Assembly: GCF_932526225.1 (NCBI RefSeq)
Contig: NC_064044.1
Coordinates: forward strand, 2,425,001-2,489,000
Source: Nematostella vectensis
Taxonomy: Eukaryota; Cnidaria; Anthozoa; Actiniaria; Edwardsiidae
Length of the DNA stretch: 64,000 nucleotides
Reading direction: 5' to 3'
Shown here: piece by piece, positions 36,201 to 51,200 of the stretch
Numbering within the stretch: position 1 is the stretch's first letter
How the letters are laid out: each line of letters starts with the position of its first letter
Translations under genes and position numbers: made by a program
The notes under the pieces: generated by a model
Told to the model about the DNA's origin: nothing
The model's input: the letters and a program-made list of their open reading frames with translations, nothing else
Database searches by the model: none

Positions 36201-36516
36201 CGCTTTGTTCTTTACCGTGTACAGGACATCAAACAAGCGAAGAAAGAAAAACGTTTTTTTAGGAACCGTTTTTTTAATAAAAATAAATAGAAATAAATAA
36301 AGTGCGATTTGGCGATTCTATTTTTCTTTGTAGAGCTTATCAAGCTATTCACCGGCCTAAATAATCATTAAAAAACAAAAAAATGCAATGAAAGACGTAA
36401 GGGGGAGAGGTTTGTAAAATCGCATAGAATATGGACAAAATCAGCAATACTGTCTACGCTGACTAAGTATAGCTGTATTTCACTTTAACCCTTTCGCTTC
36501 TGGGAACTTTTGAGCA
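33223..36516 (+). repeat. Array unit 9 (one sub-repeat)
   Basis: Near duplicate of unit 8. Private changes are tctctcgag near 35416 and ctcccctttc near 35531. Confidence 0.95.
34322..35246 (+). repeat. Sub-repeat, unit 9 single copy
   Basis: As unit 8. Exon-like segment 34930-35114. Confidence 0.95.
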
Positions 36517-37615
36517 ACATTGTAAGAAAAACAGACTGAAAAAAGAAACCTCCCCCCCTATTTCAAGTCCAACACTACCAGTTAAGCTAAGCTACCGCTG
36601 ACCCAAGACGGTATGCCTTGAAGTTTCCAACAATGCACTGCGGTGCCTTTTCTTTGTAGCGACGGCACTGCTACAGCCTGTTGCTTATAACAGTTTTGCT
36701 TGTAATTTGCTTAAAAATTACAGCTTTTTCACATCTGGAGAGTGCCTTAGGACATCATGAAGTCTTTTTGGGCATAATTAATGCTGTGCTCATGGATGTT
36801 TGCACGCTGAGGTTGATTCAATGGGATAATTCCTTGTCTGGGCTTCACCAAGTGAGAAAGGAATTTTCTGGTGAATGGCCTCATACTCTCCATTGTGGGC
36901 CATCTTTGCTACCCAACCTTATTCAAAAATTGTTTTCAGGCTTATTCTGGGTTCCTTGGACCTGGAAATGTTTTGTTTGGCTTCGGGGCAAAGAGACTTA
37001 TAAAAAAACTGTTATGATTCTGGGGGAGGAGATTGCCCGCCTGTCTGTCAAGGTGTTTCCAAGACTCCCATGATGCAGTGCAGGCATGCAAAATAGGCTA
37101 ACAATGGTGACTCGCTTCTAATGGAGGTTCTAGCATTGATTATTGTGACTGATTGCTGTAAAATGGGACCTGACGGAGCGCAATAAAGGTATCTATTGGT
37201 GACTTGATCTGTGTTTGCTTGTCTCTATTTGTAGTTCGGAATTTTGTGTCTTTTTTGGTAAGAAATGTTTCTAAGTTAAAGCATTTTATTACGAATTGCT
37301 TGTTGATATTTTGACAAAAGAGTCAATTCTATTACATTGCTTAGATGCGCTTTTGCAGGTCGTCTATGCCTTGGATGAATCTATGAGTATCCGGGTCTGG
37401 TGATGTTTAGTTTGCATTTTTGACGTTTTGGAGTTGGGCCTATATTTTACAGGCGTCTCAGGGCGTTATGGCAATGAAAGACTTAAAGGGACAGCGTCAT
37501 GGTACTGCGCATGTCAGTGTTTATTGTAGGCTTTTAATCGCCTACAAATAGTTGAACTTTTTAAAAGCTGTCAATACCTTGTTAAAATAATATGCAATAT
37601 TTTATTGAAAGCAAT

Positions 37616-38544
37616 ATTTTATAGAAACTATGTTTATTGACAGTTTGTGGTCATTTTCTTTGAATTTAAGTCCCCCACATGTACCAAAAGCTCATAAGTC
37701 AGTATTAGAGTTTACTAAATTTCATTGTGTCAGGTTCAGAGAGCTATTGAAAGCACTTACCATGGCACTGCCCCTTTAAATAGCTGTAAAAAAAAAAAAG
37801 AAGAGAAAATAGCTGGAGGGGGTCTCTGTTGGTTTTCTTTTAGTTTTAGTTTTCTTTTATTATTATTTTTTTCTGGGGTGGGGGGGTGGGGGAAGGAGGA
37901 ATTCAGCTTAAAATTGCCCGTGGTCAATTCAACCAACTAAGCAACTAGTACAAAAGATGTTGGTTTTGCAGTCTTTTATTCAATACTTTCAAGGTTATCA
38001 TGCAATTCTGTAGTTTGACTGGAAATATATACTTTTTTTCTATTCATTTACAGTTCTATATGTACAGTGTGACCATAGTCATGATTACAATTATTTATAA
38101 TAATTTTTACCCACTAACAGAAACCAACTTGACTGCAAAACACTCACTGTAAAGCATAAGATATTAGGCATTTCTTTCATGTGGCTGTGAGGTTGACCTG
38201 TCAACATCTACAGGGGCCACACTCACCTCGGAATCATAGGGGTCCATAAAAGCAAGGTGTCGCAGAACCTTTCCCTGCCCTCCTTACCCTCTTTCATCAG
38301 GAACACCTGTGCAGCCGACACCCTTAGGTGGATGGGGTGCACAGGTGCTTTGGGTGTGGCCCTGAAGATGGCACAGTGACCACAAGATGTACCAGAATGA
38401 AATTGTATATACTGTAAAAACATGTGAGTAGAAAACAGTCAATAGCCATGGAGTTTTTAGTGTGTTGTACATGTTATACATGTTTTAGGATTTACCTAAT
38501 TACTTACAGTATTTTTTTTAAATAGAATTTTTTACTTGTATAAT
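37616..38544 (+). repeat. Sub-repeat, unit 10 copy 1
   Basis: Long A-run (929-bp copy), cccgtgg, catgttatac. Exon-like segment 38227-38411. Confidence 0.95.
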
Positions 38545-39470
38545 ATTTTATAGAAACTATGTTTATTGACAGTTTGTGGTCATTTTCTTTGAATTTAAGT
38601 CCCCCACATGTACCAAAAGCTCATAAGTCAGTATTAGAGTTTACTAAATTTCATTGTGTCAGGTTCAGAGAGCTATTGAAAGCACTTACCATGGCACTGC
38701 CCCTTTAAAGTGCTGTAAAAAAAAAGAAGAGAAAATAGCTGGAGGGGGTCTCTGTTGGTTTTCTTTTAGTTTTAGTTTTCTTTTATTATTATTTTTTTTC
38801 TGGGGTGGGGGGGTGGGGGAAGGAGGAATTCAGCTTAAAATTGCCCGTGGTCAATTCAACCAACTAAGCAACTAGTACAAAAGATGTTGGTTTTGCAGTC
38901 TTTGATTCAATACTTTCAAGGTTATCATGCCATTCTGTAGTTTGACTGGAAATATATACTTTTTTTCTATTCATTTACAGTTCTATATTTACAGTGTGAC
39001 CATAGTCATGATTACAATTATTTATAATAATTTTTACCCACTAACAGAAACCAACTTGACTGCAAAACACTCACTGTAAAGCATAAGATATTAGGCATTT
39101 CTTTCATGTGGCTGTGAGGTTGACCTGTCAACATCTACAGGGGCCACACTCACCTCGGAATCATAGGGGTCCATAAAAGCAAGGTGTCGCAGAACCTTTC
39201 CCTGCCCTCCTTACCCTCTTTCATCAGGAACACCTGTGCAGCCGACACCCTTAGGTGGATGGGGTGCACAGGTGCTTTGGGTGTGGCCCTGAAGATGGCA
39301 CAGTGACCACAAGATGTACCAGAATGAAATTGTATATACTGTAAAAACATGTGAGTAGAAAACAGTCAATAGCCATGGAGTTTTTAGTGTGTTGTACATG
39401 TCATACATGTTTTAGGATTTACCTAATTACTTACAGTATTTTTTTAAATAGAATTTTTTACTTGTATAAT
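38545..39470 (+). repeat. Sub-repeat, unit 10 copy 2
   Basis: tttaaagtgctg and ctttgattc combined with catgccattctg. Exon-like segment 39154-39338 lacks P58H, unlike the terminal copies of units 1, 14, 15 and 16. Confidence 0.95.
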
Positions 39471-41839
39471 TTAGATGAGTAATACATACTTTTCATAGTA
39501 TGTTGTAGAACTCGTCTTGTTCATCCTAAATAACAATCAAAATTATGTTTGTTATTATCTTCGTGCAAAGGAATCTACAGTAGTTTTTTAATCAGATAAT
39601 TGTTTTTCCTTCAACACTCCCCTGTTATTTCAACAGCTCTCTTTTGAGTTTGCTTGTCTCAGAAATAGACCTTGTTTGATAAACAAAGACATGTTACCCA
39701 CTTATTCAATAATAGGTAACAACTGCAATATTGTACTGTATGAAAAGAGTGTCCCTCCCCCTTCTAATGTTGACATCAGTAAATCTAGCAGGCTCATTTT
39801 GCTAGATGTATGATGTATACCAGGCTTGTATCCTCCAGGTCCATTTCCATACTCCGATGGATGCCATTACGGAATTGATCCGGAGATCCGGAGAAAAATT
39901 CACGAGGGGGAGGGCCAGTCAACACTCCTCTCCCCAAAGTCAGACGGTTGTTTGGATGGTCTGTTTTTTGTTTTTGTTTTTTGTTTTTGTTTTTTTCTTC
40001 TTATTTTTTTTCCAAAAACTACGCAGGAGTGAGCGGGGTTAAGCTCTACGAAAATAAAAATGAATAGAAAAAAAAAAGAAAAAAGGGCATTGGCATGGGA
40101 TCGAACCCGACCTGAAAAACAAAACGGAAACCATACATACGGATTACCCAATCGGTATGGCAGCACAAGGCTTTTACGGAAGGCTGTAAAGAACCCGAAG
40201 GCCCCAAGCACCGATATTTCCGGTGAATATGCTGTACAACACTCTTGCAAGGTATTCCGACCCGCGCATTAATGGGGAGGACAATAACCAGGATCCCAGG
40301 CCTGTAATACGGTTACGCCACGCACAGCTCGCTGAGATAGAGGGTGAAAAAATACAGGTCTATTTGGGCGTCTTCAGTCCCTTGGGGGCTCGCTATGTCG
40401 GCGCGTGGCATCGTAACGCACGGGCGCTTTGTTCTTTACCGTGTACAGGACATCAAACAAGCGAAGAAAGAAAAACGTTTTTTTAGGAACCGTTTTTTTA
40501 ATAAAAATAAATAGAAATAAATAAAGTGCGATTTGGCGATTCTATTTTTCTTTGTAGAGCTTATCAAGCTATTCACCGGCCTAAATAATCATTAAAAAAC
40601 AAAAAAATGCAATGAAAGACGTAAGGGGGAGAGGTTTGTAAAATCGCATAGAATATGGACAAAATCAGCAATACTGTCTACGCTGACTAAGTATAGCTGT
40701 ATTTCACTTTAACCCTTTCGCTTCTGGGAACTTTTGAGCAACATTGTAAGAAAAACAGACTGAAAAAAGAAACCTCCCCCCCTATTTCAAGTCCAACACT
40801 ACCAGTTAAGCTAAGCTACCGCTGACCCAAGACGGTATGCCTTGAAGTTTCCAACAATGCACTGCGGTGCCTTTTCTTTGTAGCGACGGCACTGCTACAG
40901 CCTGTTGCTTATAACAGTTTTGCTTGTAATTTGCTTAAAAATTACAGCTTTTTCACATCTGGAGAGTGCCTTAGGACATCATGAAGTCTTTTTGGGCATA
41001 ATTAATGCTGTGCTCATGGATGTTTGCACGCTGAGGTTGATTCAATGGGATAATTCCTTGTCTGGGCTTCACCAAGTGAGAAAGGAATTTTCTGGTGAAT
41101 GGCCTCATACTCTCCATTGTGGGCCATCTTTGCTACCCAACCTTATTCAAAAATTGTTTTCAGGCTTATTCTGGGTTCCTTGGACCTGGAAATGTTTTGT
41201 TTGGCTTCGGGGCAAAGAGACTTATAAAAAAACTGTTATGATTCTGGGGGAGGAGATTGCCCGCCTGTCTGTCAAGGTGTTTCCAAGACTCCCATGATGC
41301 AGTGCAGGCATGCAAAATAGGCTAACAATGGTGACTCGCTTCTAATGGAGGTTCTAGCATTGATTATTGTGACTGATTGCTGTAAAATGGGACCTGACGG
41401 AGCGCAATAAAGGTATCTATTGGTGACTTGATCTGTGTTTGCTTGTCTCTATTTGTAGTTCGGAATTTTGTGTCTTTTTTGGTAAGAAATGTTTCTAAGT
41501 TAAAGCATTTTATTACGAATTGCTTGTTGATATTTTGACAAAAGAGTCAATTCTATTACATTGCTTAGATGCGCTTTTGCAGGTCGTCTATGCCTTGGAT
41601 GAATCTATGAGTATCCGGGTCTGGTGATGTTTAGTTTGCATTTTTGACGTTTTGGAGTTGGGCCTATATTTTACAGGCGTCTCAGGGCGTTATGGCAATG
41701 AAAGACTTAAAGGGACAGCGTCATGGTACTGCGCATGTCAGTGTTTATTGTAGGCTTTTAATCGCCTACAAATAGTTGAACTTTTTAAAAGCTGTCAATA
41801 CCTTGTTAAAATAATATGCAATATTTTATTGAAAGCAAT

Positions 41840-42768
41840 ATTTTATAGAAACTATGTTTATTGACAGTTTGTGGTCATTTTCTTTGAATTTAAGTCCCCC
41901 ACATGTACCAAAAGCTCATAAGTCAGTATTAGAGTTTACTAAATTTCATTGTGTCAGGTTCAGAGAGCTATTGAAAGCACTTACCATGGCACTGCCCCTT
42001 TAAATAGCTGTAAAAAAAAAAAAGAAGAGAAAATAGCTGGAGGGGGTCTCTGTTGGTTTTCTTTTAGTTTTAGTTTTCTTTTATTATTATTTTTTTCTGG
42101 GGTGGGGGGGTGGGGGAAGGAGGAATTCAGCTTAAAATTGCCCGTGGTCAATTCAACCAACTAAGCAACTAGTACAAAAGATGTTGGTTTTGCAGTCTTT
42201 TATTCAATACTTTCAAGGTTATCATGCAATTCTGTAGTTTGACTGGAAATATATACTTTTTTTCTATTCATTTACAGTTCTATATGTACAGTGTGACCAT
42301 AGTCATGATTACAATTATTTATAATAATTTTTACCCACTAACAGAAACCAACTTGACTGCAAAACACTCACTGTAAAGCATAAGATATTAGGCATTTCTT
42401 TCATGTGGCTGTGAGGTTGACCTGTCAACATCTACAGGGGCCACACTCACCTCGGAATCATAGGGGTCCATAAAAGCAAGGTGTCGCAGAACCTTTCCCT
42501 GCCCTCCTTACCCTCTTTCATCAGGAACACCTGTGCAGCCGACACCCTTAGGTGGATGGGGTGCACAGGTGCTTTGGGTGTGGCCCTGAAGATGGCACAG
42601 TGACCACAAGATGTACCAGAATGAAATTGTATATACTGTAAAAACATGTGAGTAGAAAACAGTCAATAGCCATGGAGTTTTTAGTGTGTTGTACATGTTA
42701 TACATGTTTTAGGATTTACCTAATTACTTACAGTATTTTTTTTAAATAGAATTTTTTACTTGTATAAT
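41840..42768 (+). repeat. Sub-repeat, unit 11 copy 1
   Basis: As unit 10 copy 1. Exon-like segment 42451-42635. Confidence 0.95.
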
Positions 42769-43694
42769 ATTTTATAGAAACTATGTTTATTGACAGTTTG
42801 TGGTCATTTTCTTTGAATTTAAGTCCCCCACATGTACCAAAAGCTCATAAGTCAGTATTAGAGTTTACTAAATTTCATTGTGTCAGGTTCAGAGAGCTAT
42901 TGAAAGCACTTACCATGGCACTGCCCCTTTAAAGTGCTGTAAAAAAAAAGAAGAGAAAATAGCTGGAGGGGGTCTCTGTTGGTTTTCTTTTAGTTTTAGT
43001 TTTCTTTTATTATTATTTTTTTTCTGGGGTGGGGGGGTGGGGGAAGGAGGAATTCAGCTTAAAATTGCCCGTGGTCAATTCAACCAACTAAGCAACTAGT
43101 ACAAAAGATGTTGGTTTTGCAGTCTTTGATTCAATACTTTCAAGGTTATCATGCCATTCTGTAGTTTGACTGGAAATATATACTTTTTTTCTATTCATTT
43201 ACAGTTCTATATTTACAGTGTGACCATAGTCATGATTACAATTATTTATAATAATTTTTACCCACTAACAGAAACCAACTTGACTGCAAAACACTCACTG
43301 TAAAGCATAAGATATTAGGCATTTCTTTCATGTGGCTGTGAGGTTGACCTGTCAACATCTACAGGGGCCACACTCACCTCGGAATCATAGGGGTCCATAA
43401 AAGCAAGGTGTCGCAGAACCTTTCCCTGCCCTCCTTACCCTCTTTCATCAGGAACACCTGTGCAGCCGACACCCTTAGGTGGATGGGGTGCACAGGTGCT
43501 TTGGGTGTGGCCCTGAAGATGGCACAGTGACCACAAGATGTACCAGAATGAAATTGTATATACTGTAAAAACATGTGAGTAGAAAACAGTCAATAGCCAT
43601 GGAGTTTTTAGTGTGTTGTACATGTCATACATGTTTTAGGATTTACCTAATTACTTACAGTATTTTTTTAAATAGAATTTTTTACTTGTATAAT
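42769..43694 (+). repeat. Sub-repeat, unit 11 copy 2
   Basis: As unit 10 copy 2. Exon-like segment 43378-43562. Confidence 0.95.
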
Positions 43695-44964
43695 TTAGAT
43701 GAGTAATACATACTTTTCATAGTATGTTGTAGAACTCGTCTTGTTCATCCTAAATAACAATCAAAATTATGTTTGTTATTATCTTCGTGCAAAGGAATCT
43801 ACAGTAGTTTTTTAATCAGATAATTGTTTTTCCTTCAACACTCCCCTGTTATTTCAACAGCTCTCTTTTGAGTTTGCTTGTCTCAGAAATAGACCTTGTT
43901 TGATAAACAAAGACATGTTACCCACTTATTCAATAATAGGTAACAACTGCAATATTGTACTGTATGAAAAGAGTGTCCCTCCCCCTTCTAATGTTGACAT
44001 CAGTAAATCTAGCAGGCTCATTTTGCTAGATGTATGATGTATACCAGGCTTGTATCCTCCAGGTCCATTTCCATACTCCGATGGATGCCATTACGGAATT
44101 GATCCGGAGATCCGGAGAAAAATTCACGAGGGGGAGGGCCAGTCAACACTCCTCTCCCCAAAGTCAGACGGTTGTTTGGATGGTCTGTTTTTTGTTTTTG
44201 TTTTTTGTTTTTGTTTTTTTCTTCTTATTTTTTTTCCAAAAACTACGCAGGAGTGAGCGGGGTTAAGCTCTACGAAAATAAAAATGAATAGAAAAAAAAA
44301 AGAAAAAAGGGCATTGGCATGGGATCGAACCCGACCTGAAAAACAAAACGGAAACCATACATACGGATTACCCAATCGGTATGGCAGCACAAGGCTTTTA
44401 CGGAAGGCTGTAAAGAACCCGAAGGCCCCAAGCACCGATATTTCCGGTGAATATGCTGTACAACACTCTTGCAAGGTATTCCGACCCGCGCATTAATGGG
44501 GAGGACAATAACCAGGATCCCAGGCCTGTAATACGGTTACGCCACGCACAGCTCGCTGAGATAGAGGGTGAAAAAATACAGGTCTATTTGGGCGTCTTCA
44601 GTCCCTTGGGGGCTCGCTATGTCGGCGCGTGGCATCGTAACGCACGGGCGCTTTGTTCTTTACCGTGTACAGGACATCAAACAAGCGAAGAAAGAAAAAC
44701 GTTTTTTTAGGAACCGTTTTTTTAATAAAAATAAATAGAAATAAATAAAGTGCGATTTGGCGATTCTATTTTTCTTTGTAGAGCTTATCAAGCTATTCAC
44801 CGGCCTAAATAATCATTAAAAAACAAAAAAATGCAATGAAAGACGTAAGGGGGAGAGGTTTGTAAAATCGCATAGAATATGGACAAAATCAGCAATACTG
44901 TCTACGCTGACTAAGTATAGCTGTATTTCACTTTAACCCTTTCGCTTCTGGGAACTTTTGAGCA

Positions 44965-47900
44965 ACATTGTAAGAAAAACAGACTGAAAAAAGAAACCTC
45001 CCCCCCTATTTCAAGTCCAACACTACCAGTTAAGCTAAGCTACCGCTGACCCAAGACGGTATGCCTTGAAGTTTCCAACAATGCACTGCGGTGCCTTTTC
45101 TTTGTAGCGACGGCACTGCTACAGCCTGTTGCTTATAACAGTTTTGCTTGTAATTTGCTTAAAAATTACAGCTTTTTCACATCTGGAGAGTGCCTTAGGA
45201 CATCATGAAGTCTTTTTGGGCATAATTAATGCTGTGCTCATGGATGTTTGCACGCTGAGGTTGATTCAATGGGATAATTCCTTGTCTGGGCTTCACCAAG
45301 TGAGAAAGGAATTTTCTGGTGAATGGCCTCATACTCTCCATTGTGGGCCATCTTTGCTACCCAACCTTATTCAAAAATTGTTTTCAGGCTTATTCTGGGT
45401 TCCTTGGACCTGGAAATGTTTTGTTTGGCTTCGGGGCAAAGAGACTTATAAAAAAACTGTTATGATTCTGGGGGAGGAGATTGCCCGCCTGTCTGTCAAG
45501 GTGTTTCCAAGACTCCCATGATGCAGTGCAGGCATGCAAAATAGGCTAACAATGGTGACTCGCTTCTAATGGAGGTTCTAGCATTGATTATTGTGACTGA
45601 TTGCTGTAAAATGGGACCTGACGGAGCGCAATAAAGGTATCTATTGGTGACTTGATCTGTGTTTGCTTGTCTCTATTTGTAGTTCGGAATTTTGTGTCTT
45701 TTTTGGTAAGAAATGTTTCTAAGTTAAAGCATTTTATTACGAATTGCTTGTTGATATTTTGACAAAAGAGTCAATTCTATTACATTGCTTAGATGCGCTT
45801 TTGCAGGTCGTCTATGCCTTGGATGAATCTATGAGTATCCGGGTCTGGTGATGTTTAGTTTGCATTTTTGACGTTTTGGAGTTGGGCCTATATTTTACAG
45901 GCGTCTCAGGGCGTTATGGCAATGAAAGACTTAAAGGGACAGCGTCATGGTACTGCGCATGTCAGTGTTTATTGTAGGCTTTTAATCGCCTACAAATAGT
46001 TGAACTTTTTAAAAGCTGTCAATACCTTGTTAAAATAATATGCAATATTTTATTGAAAGCAATATTTTATAGAAACTATGTTTATTGACAGTTTGTGGTC
46101 ATTTTCTTTTAATTTAAGTCCCCCACATGTACCAAAAGCTCATAAGTCAGTATTAGAGTTTACTAAATTTCATTGTGTCAGGTTCAGAGAGCTATTGAAA
46201 GCACTTACCATGGCACTGCCCCTTTAAATAGCTGTAAAAAAAAAAAAGAAGAGAAAATAGCTGGAGGGGGTCTCTGTTGGTTTTCTTTTAGTTTTAGTTT
46301 TCTTTTATTATTATTTTTTTCTGGGGTGGGGGGGTGGGGGAAGGAGGAATTCAGCTTAAAATTGCCCGTGGTCAATTCAACCAACTAAGCAACTAGTACA
46401 AAAGATGTTGGTTTTGCAGTCTTTTATTCAATACTTTCAAGGTTATCATGCAATTCTGTAGTTTGACTGGAAATATATACTTTTTTTCTATTCATTTACA
46501 GTTCTATATGTACAGTGTGACCATAGTCATGATTACAATTATTTATAATAATTTTTACCCACTAACAGAAACCAACTTGACTGCAAAACACTCACTGTAA
46601 AGCATAAGATATTAGGCATTTCTTTCATGTGGCTGTGAGGTTGACCTGTCAACATCTACAGGGGCCACACTCACCTCGGAATCATAGGGGTCCATAAAAG
46701 CAAGGTGTCGCAGAACCTTTCCCTGCCCTCCTTACCCTCTTTCATCAGGAACACCTGTGCAGCCGACACCCTTAGGTGGATGGGGTGCACAGGTGCTTTG
46801 GGTGTGGCCCTGAAGATGGCACAGTGACCACAAGATGTACCAGAATGAAATTGTATATACTGTAAAAACATGTGAGTAGAAAACAGTCAATAGCCATGGA
46901 GTTTTTAGTGTGTTGTACATGTCATACATGTTTTAGGATTTACCTAATTACTTACAGTATTTTTTTAAATAGAATTTTTTACTTGTATAATTTAGATGAG
47001 TAATACATACTTTTCATAGTATGTTGTAGAACTCGTCTTGTTCATCCTAAATAACAATCAAAATTATGTTTGTTATTATCTTCGTGCAAAGGAATCTACA
47101 GTAGTTTTTTAATCAGATAATTGTTTTTCCTTCAACACTCCCCTGTTATTTCAACAGCTCTCTCTTGAGTTTGCTTGTCTCAGAAATAGACCTTGTTTGA
47201 TAAACAAAGACATGTTACCCACTTATTCAATAATAGGTAACAACTGCAATATTGTACTGTATGAAAAGAGTGTCCCTCCCCCTTCTAATGTTGACATCAG
47301 TAAATCTAGCAAGCTCATTTTGCTAGATGTATGATGTATACCAGGCTTGTATCCTCCAGGTCCATTTCCATACTCCGATGGATGCCATTACGGAATTGAT
47401 CCGGAGATCCGGAGAAAAATTCACGAGGGGGAGGGCCAGTCAACACTCCTCTCCCCAAAGTCAGACGGTTGTTTGGATGGTCTGTTTTTTGTTTTTGTTT
47501 TTTGTTTTTGTTTTTTTCTTCTTATTTTTTTTCCAAAAACTACGCAGGAGTGAGCGGGGTTAAGCTCTACGAAAATAAAAATGAATAGAAAAAAAAAAAG
47601 AAAAAAGGGCATTGGCATGGGATCGAACCCGACCTGAAAAACAAAACGGAAACCATACATACGGATTACCCAATCGGTATGGCAGCACAAGGCTTTTACG
47701 GAAGGCTGTAAAGAACCCGAAGGCCCCAAGCACCGATATTTCCGGCGAATATGCTGTACAACACTCTTGCAAGGTATTCCGACCCGCGCATTAATGGGGA
47801 GGACAATAACCAGGATCCCAGGCCTGTAATACGGTTACGCCACGCACAGCTCGCTGAGATAGAGGGTGAAAAAATACAGGTCTATTTGGGCGTCTTCAGT

Positions 47901-48262
47901 CCCTTGGGGGCTCGCTATGTCGGCGCGTGGCATCGTAACGCACGGGCGCTTTGTTCTTTACCGTGTACAGGACATCAAACAAGCGAAGAAAGAAAAACGT
48001 TTTTTTAGGAACCGTTTTTTTAATAAAAATAAATAGAAATAAATAAAGTGCGATTTGGCGATTCTATTTTTCTTTGTAGAGCTTATCAAGCTATTCACCG
48101 GCCTAAATAATCATTAAAAAACAAAAAAATGCAATGAAAGACGTAAGGGGGAGAGGTTTGTAAAATCGCATAGAATATGGACAAAATCAGCAATACTGTC
48201 TACGCTGACTAAGTATAGCTGTATTTCACTTTAACCCTTTCGCTTCTGGGAACTTTTGAGCA
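44965..48262 (+). repeat. Array unit 12 (one sub-repeat)
   Basis: Backbone groups with units 8 and 9. Its sub-repeat has the long A-run and cccgtgg form like the first sub-repeat of units 10 and 11, but the catgtcatac ending of terminal copies, so it looks like a fusion of first and last sub-repeats. Confidence 0.95.
46064..46991 (+). repeat. Sub-repeat, unit 12 single copy
   Basis: Front like a first copy, tail like a terminal copy (catgtcatac). Exon-like segment 46675-46859. Confidence 0.95.
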
Positions 48263-51200
48263 ACATTGTAAGAAAAACAGACTGAAAAAAGAAACCTCCC
48301 CCCCTATTTCAAGTCCAACACTACCAGTTAAGCTAAGCTACCGCTGACCCAAGACGGTATGCCTTGAAGTTTCCAACAATGCACTGCGGTGCCTTTTCTT
48401 TGTAGCGACGGCACTGCTACAGCCTGTTGCTTATAACAGTTTTGCTTGTAATTTGCTTAAAAATTACAGCTTTTTCACATCTGGAGAGTGCCTTAGGACA
48501 TCATGAAGTCTTTTTGGGCATAATTAATGCTGTGCTCATGGATGTTTGCACGCTGAGGTTGATTCAATGGGATAATTCCTTGTCTGGGCTTCACCAAGTG
48601 AGAAAGGAATTTTCTGGTGAATGGCCTCATACTCTCCATTGTGGGCCATCTTTGCTACCCAACCTTATTCAAAAATTGTTTTCAGGCTTATTCTGGGTTC
48701 CTTGGACCTGGAAATGTTTTGTTTGGCTTCGGGGCAAAGAGACTTATAAAAAAACTGTTATGATTCTGGGGGAGGAGATTGCCCGCCTGTCTGTCAAGGT
48801 GTTTCCAAGACTCCCATGATGCAGTGCAGGCATGCAAAATAGGCTAACAATGGTGACTCGCTTCTAATGGAGGTTCTAGCATTGATTATTGTGACTGATT
48901 GCTGTAAAATGGGACCTGACGGAGCGCAATAAAGGTATCTATTGGTGACTTGATCTGTGTTTGCTTGTCTCTATTTGTAGTTCGGAATTTTGTGTCTTTT
49001 TTGGTAAGAAATGTTTCTAAGTTAAAGCATTTTATTACGAATTGCTTGTTGATATTTTGACAAAAGAGTCAATTCTATTACATTGCTTAGATGCGCTTTT
49101 GCAGGTCGTCTATGCCTTGGATGAATCTATGAGTATCCGGGTCTGGTGATGTTTAGTTTGCATTTTTGACGTTTTGGAGTTGGGCCTATATTTTACAGGC
49201 GTCTCAGGGCGTTATGGCAATGAAAGACTTAAAGGGACAGCGTCATGGTACTGCGCATGTCAGTGTTTATTGTAGGCTTTTAATCGCCTACAAATAGTTG
49301 AACTTTTTAAAAGCTGTCAATACCTTGTTAAAATAATATGCAATATTTTATTGAAAGCAATATTTTATAGAAACTATGTTTATTGACAGTTTGTGGTCAT
49401 TTTCTTTGAATTTAAGTCCCCCACATGTACCAAAAGCTCATAAGTCAGTATTAGAGTTTACTAAATTTCATTGTGTCAGGTTCAGAGAGCTATTGAAAGC
49501 ACTTACCATGGCACTGCCCCTTTAAATAGCTGTAAAAAAAAAAAAGAAGAGAAAATAGCTGGAGGGGGTCTCTGTTGGTTTTCTTTTAGTTTTAGTTTTC
49601 TTTTATTATTATTTTTTTCTGGGGTGGGGGGGTGGGGGAAGGAGGAATTCAGCTTAAAATTGCCCGTGGTCAATTCAACCAACTAAGCAACTAGTACAAA
49701 AGATGTTGGTTTTGCAGTCTTTTATTCAATACTTTCAAGGTTATCATGCAATTCTGTAGTTTGACTGGAAATATATACTTTTTTTCTATTCATTTACAGT
49801 TCTATATGTACAGTGTGACCATAGTCATGATTACAATTATTTATAATAATTTTTACCCACTAACAGAAACCAACTTGACTGCAAAACACTCACTGTAAAG
49901 CATAAGATATTAGGCATTTCTTTCATGTGGCTGTGAGGTTGACCTGTCAACATCTACAGGGGCCACACTCACCTCGGAATCATAGGGGTCCATAAAAGCA
50001 AGGTGTCGCAGAACCTTTCCCTGCCCTCCTTACCCTCTTTCATCAGGAACACCTGTGCAGCCGACACCCTTAGGTGGATGGGGTGCACAGGTGCTTTGGG
50101 TGTGGCCCTGAAGATGGCACAGTGACCACAAGATGTACCAGAATGAAATTGTATATACTGTAAAAACATGTGAGTAGAAAACAGTCAATAGCCATGGAGT
50201 TTTTAGTGTGTTGTACATGTCATACATGTTTTAGGATTTACCTAATTACTTACAGTATTTTTTTAAATAGAATTTTTTACTTGTATAATTTAGATGAGTA
50301 ATACATACTTTTCATAGTATGTTGTAGAACTCGTCTTGTTCATCCTAAATAACAATCAAAATTATGTTTGTTATTATCTTCGTGCAAAGGAATCTACAGT
50401 AGTTTTTTAATCAGATAATTGTTTTTCCTTCAACACTCCCCTGTTATTTCAACAGCTCTCTCTTGAGTTTGCTTGTCTCAGAAATAGACCTTGTTTGATA
50501 AACAAAGACATGTTACCCACTTATTCAATAATAGGTAACAACTGCAATATTGTACTGTATGAAAAGAGTGTCCCTCCCCCTTCTAATGTTGACATCAGTA
50601 AATCTAGCAAGCTCATTTTGCTAGATGTATGATGTATACCAGGCTTGTATCCTCCAGGTCCATTTCCATACTCCGATGGATGCCATTACGGAATTGATCC
50701 GGAGATCCGGAGAAAAATTCACGAGGGGGAGGGCCAGTCAACACTCCTCTCCCCAAAGTCAGACGGTTGTTTGGATGGTCTGTTTTTTGTTTTTGTTTTT
50801 TGTTTTTGTTTTTTTCTTCTTATTTTTTTTCCAAAAACTACGCAGGAGTGAGCGGGGTTAAGCTCTACGAAAATAAAAATGAATAGAAAAAAAAAAAGAA
50901 AAAAGGGCATTGGCATGGGATCGAACCCGACCTGAAAAACAAAACGGAAACCATACATACGGATTACCCAATCGGTATGGCAGCACAAGGCTTTTACGGA
51001 AGGCTGTAAAGAACCCGAAGGCCCCAAGCACCGATATTTCCGGCGAATATGCTGTACAACACTCTTGCAAGGTATTCCGACCCGCGCATTAATGGGGAGG
51101 ACAATAACCAGGATCCCAGGCCTGTAATACGGTTACGCCACGCACAGCTCGCTGAGATAGAGGGTGAAAAAATACAGGTCTATTTGGGCGTCTTCAGTCC

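Larger units (their letters stand above)
36517..40740 (+). repeat. Array unit 10 (two sub-repeats)
   Basis: Backbone carries the unit 6/7 marker set. It has an extra first sub-repeat with a long A-run and the cccgtgg form; the second is the tttaaagtgctg class. Nearly identical to unit 11, including length. Confidence 0.95.
40741..44964 (+). repeat. Array unit 11 (two sub-repeats)
   Basis: Same length as unit 10 (4224 bp) with the same diagnostic variants in backbone and both sub-repeats. Confidence 0.95.
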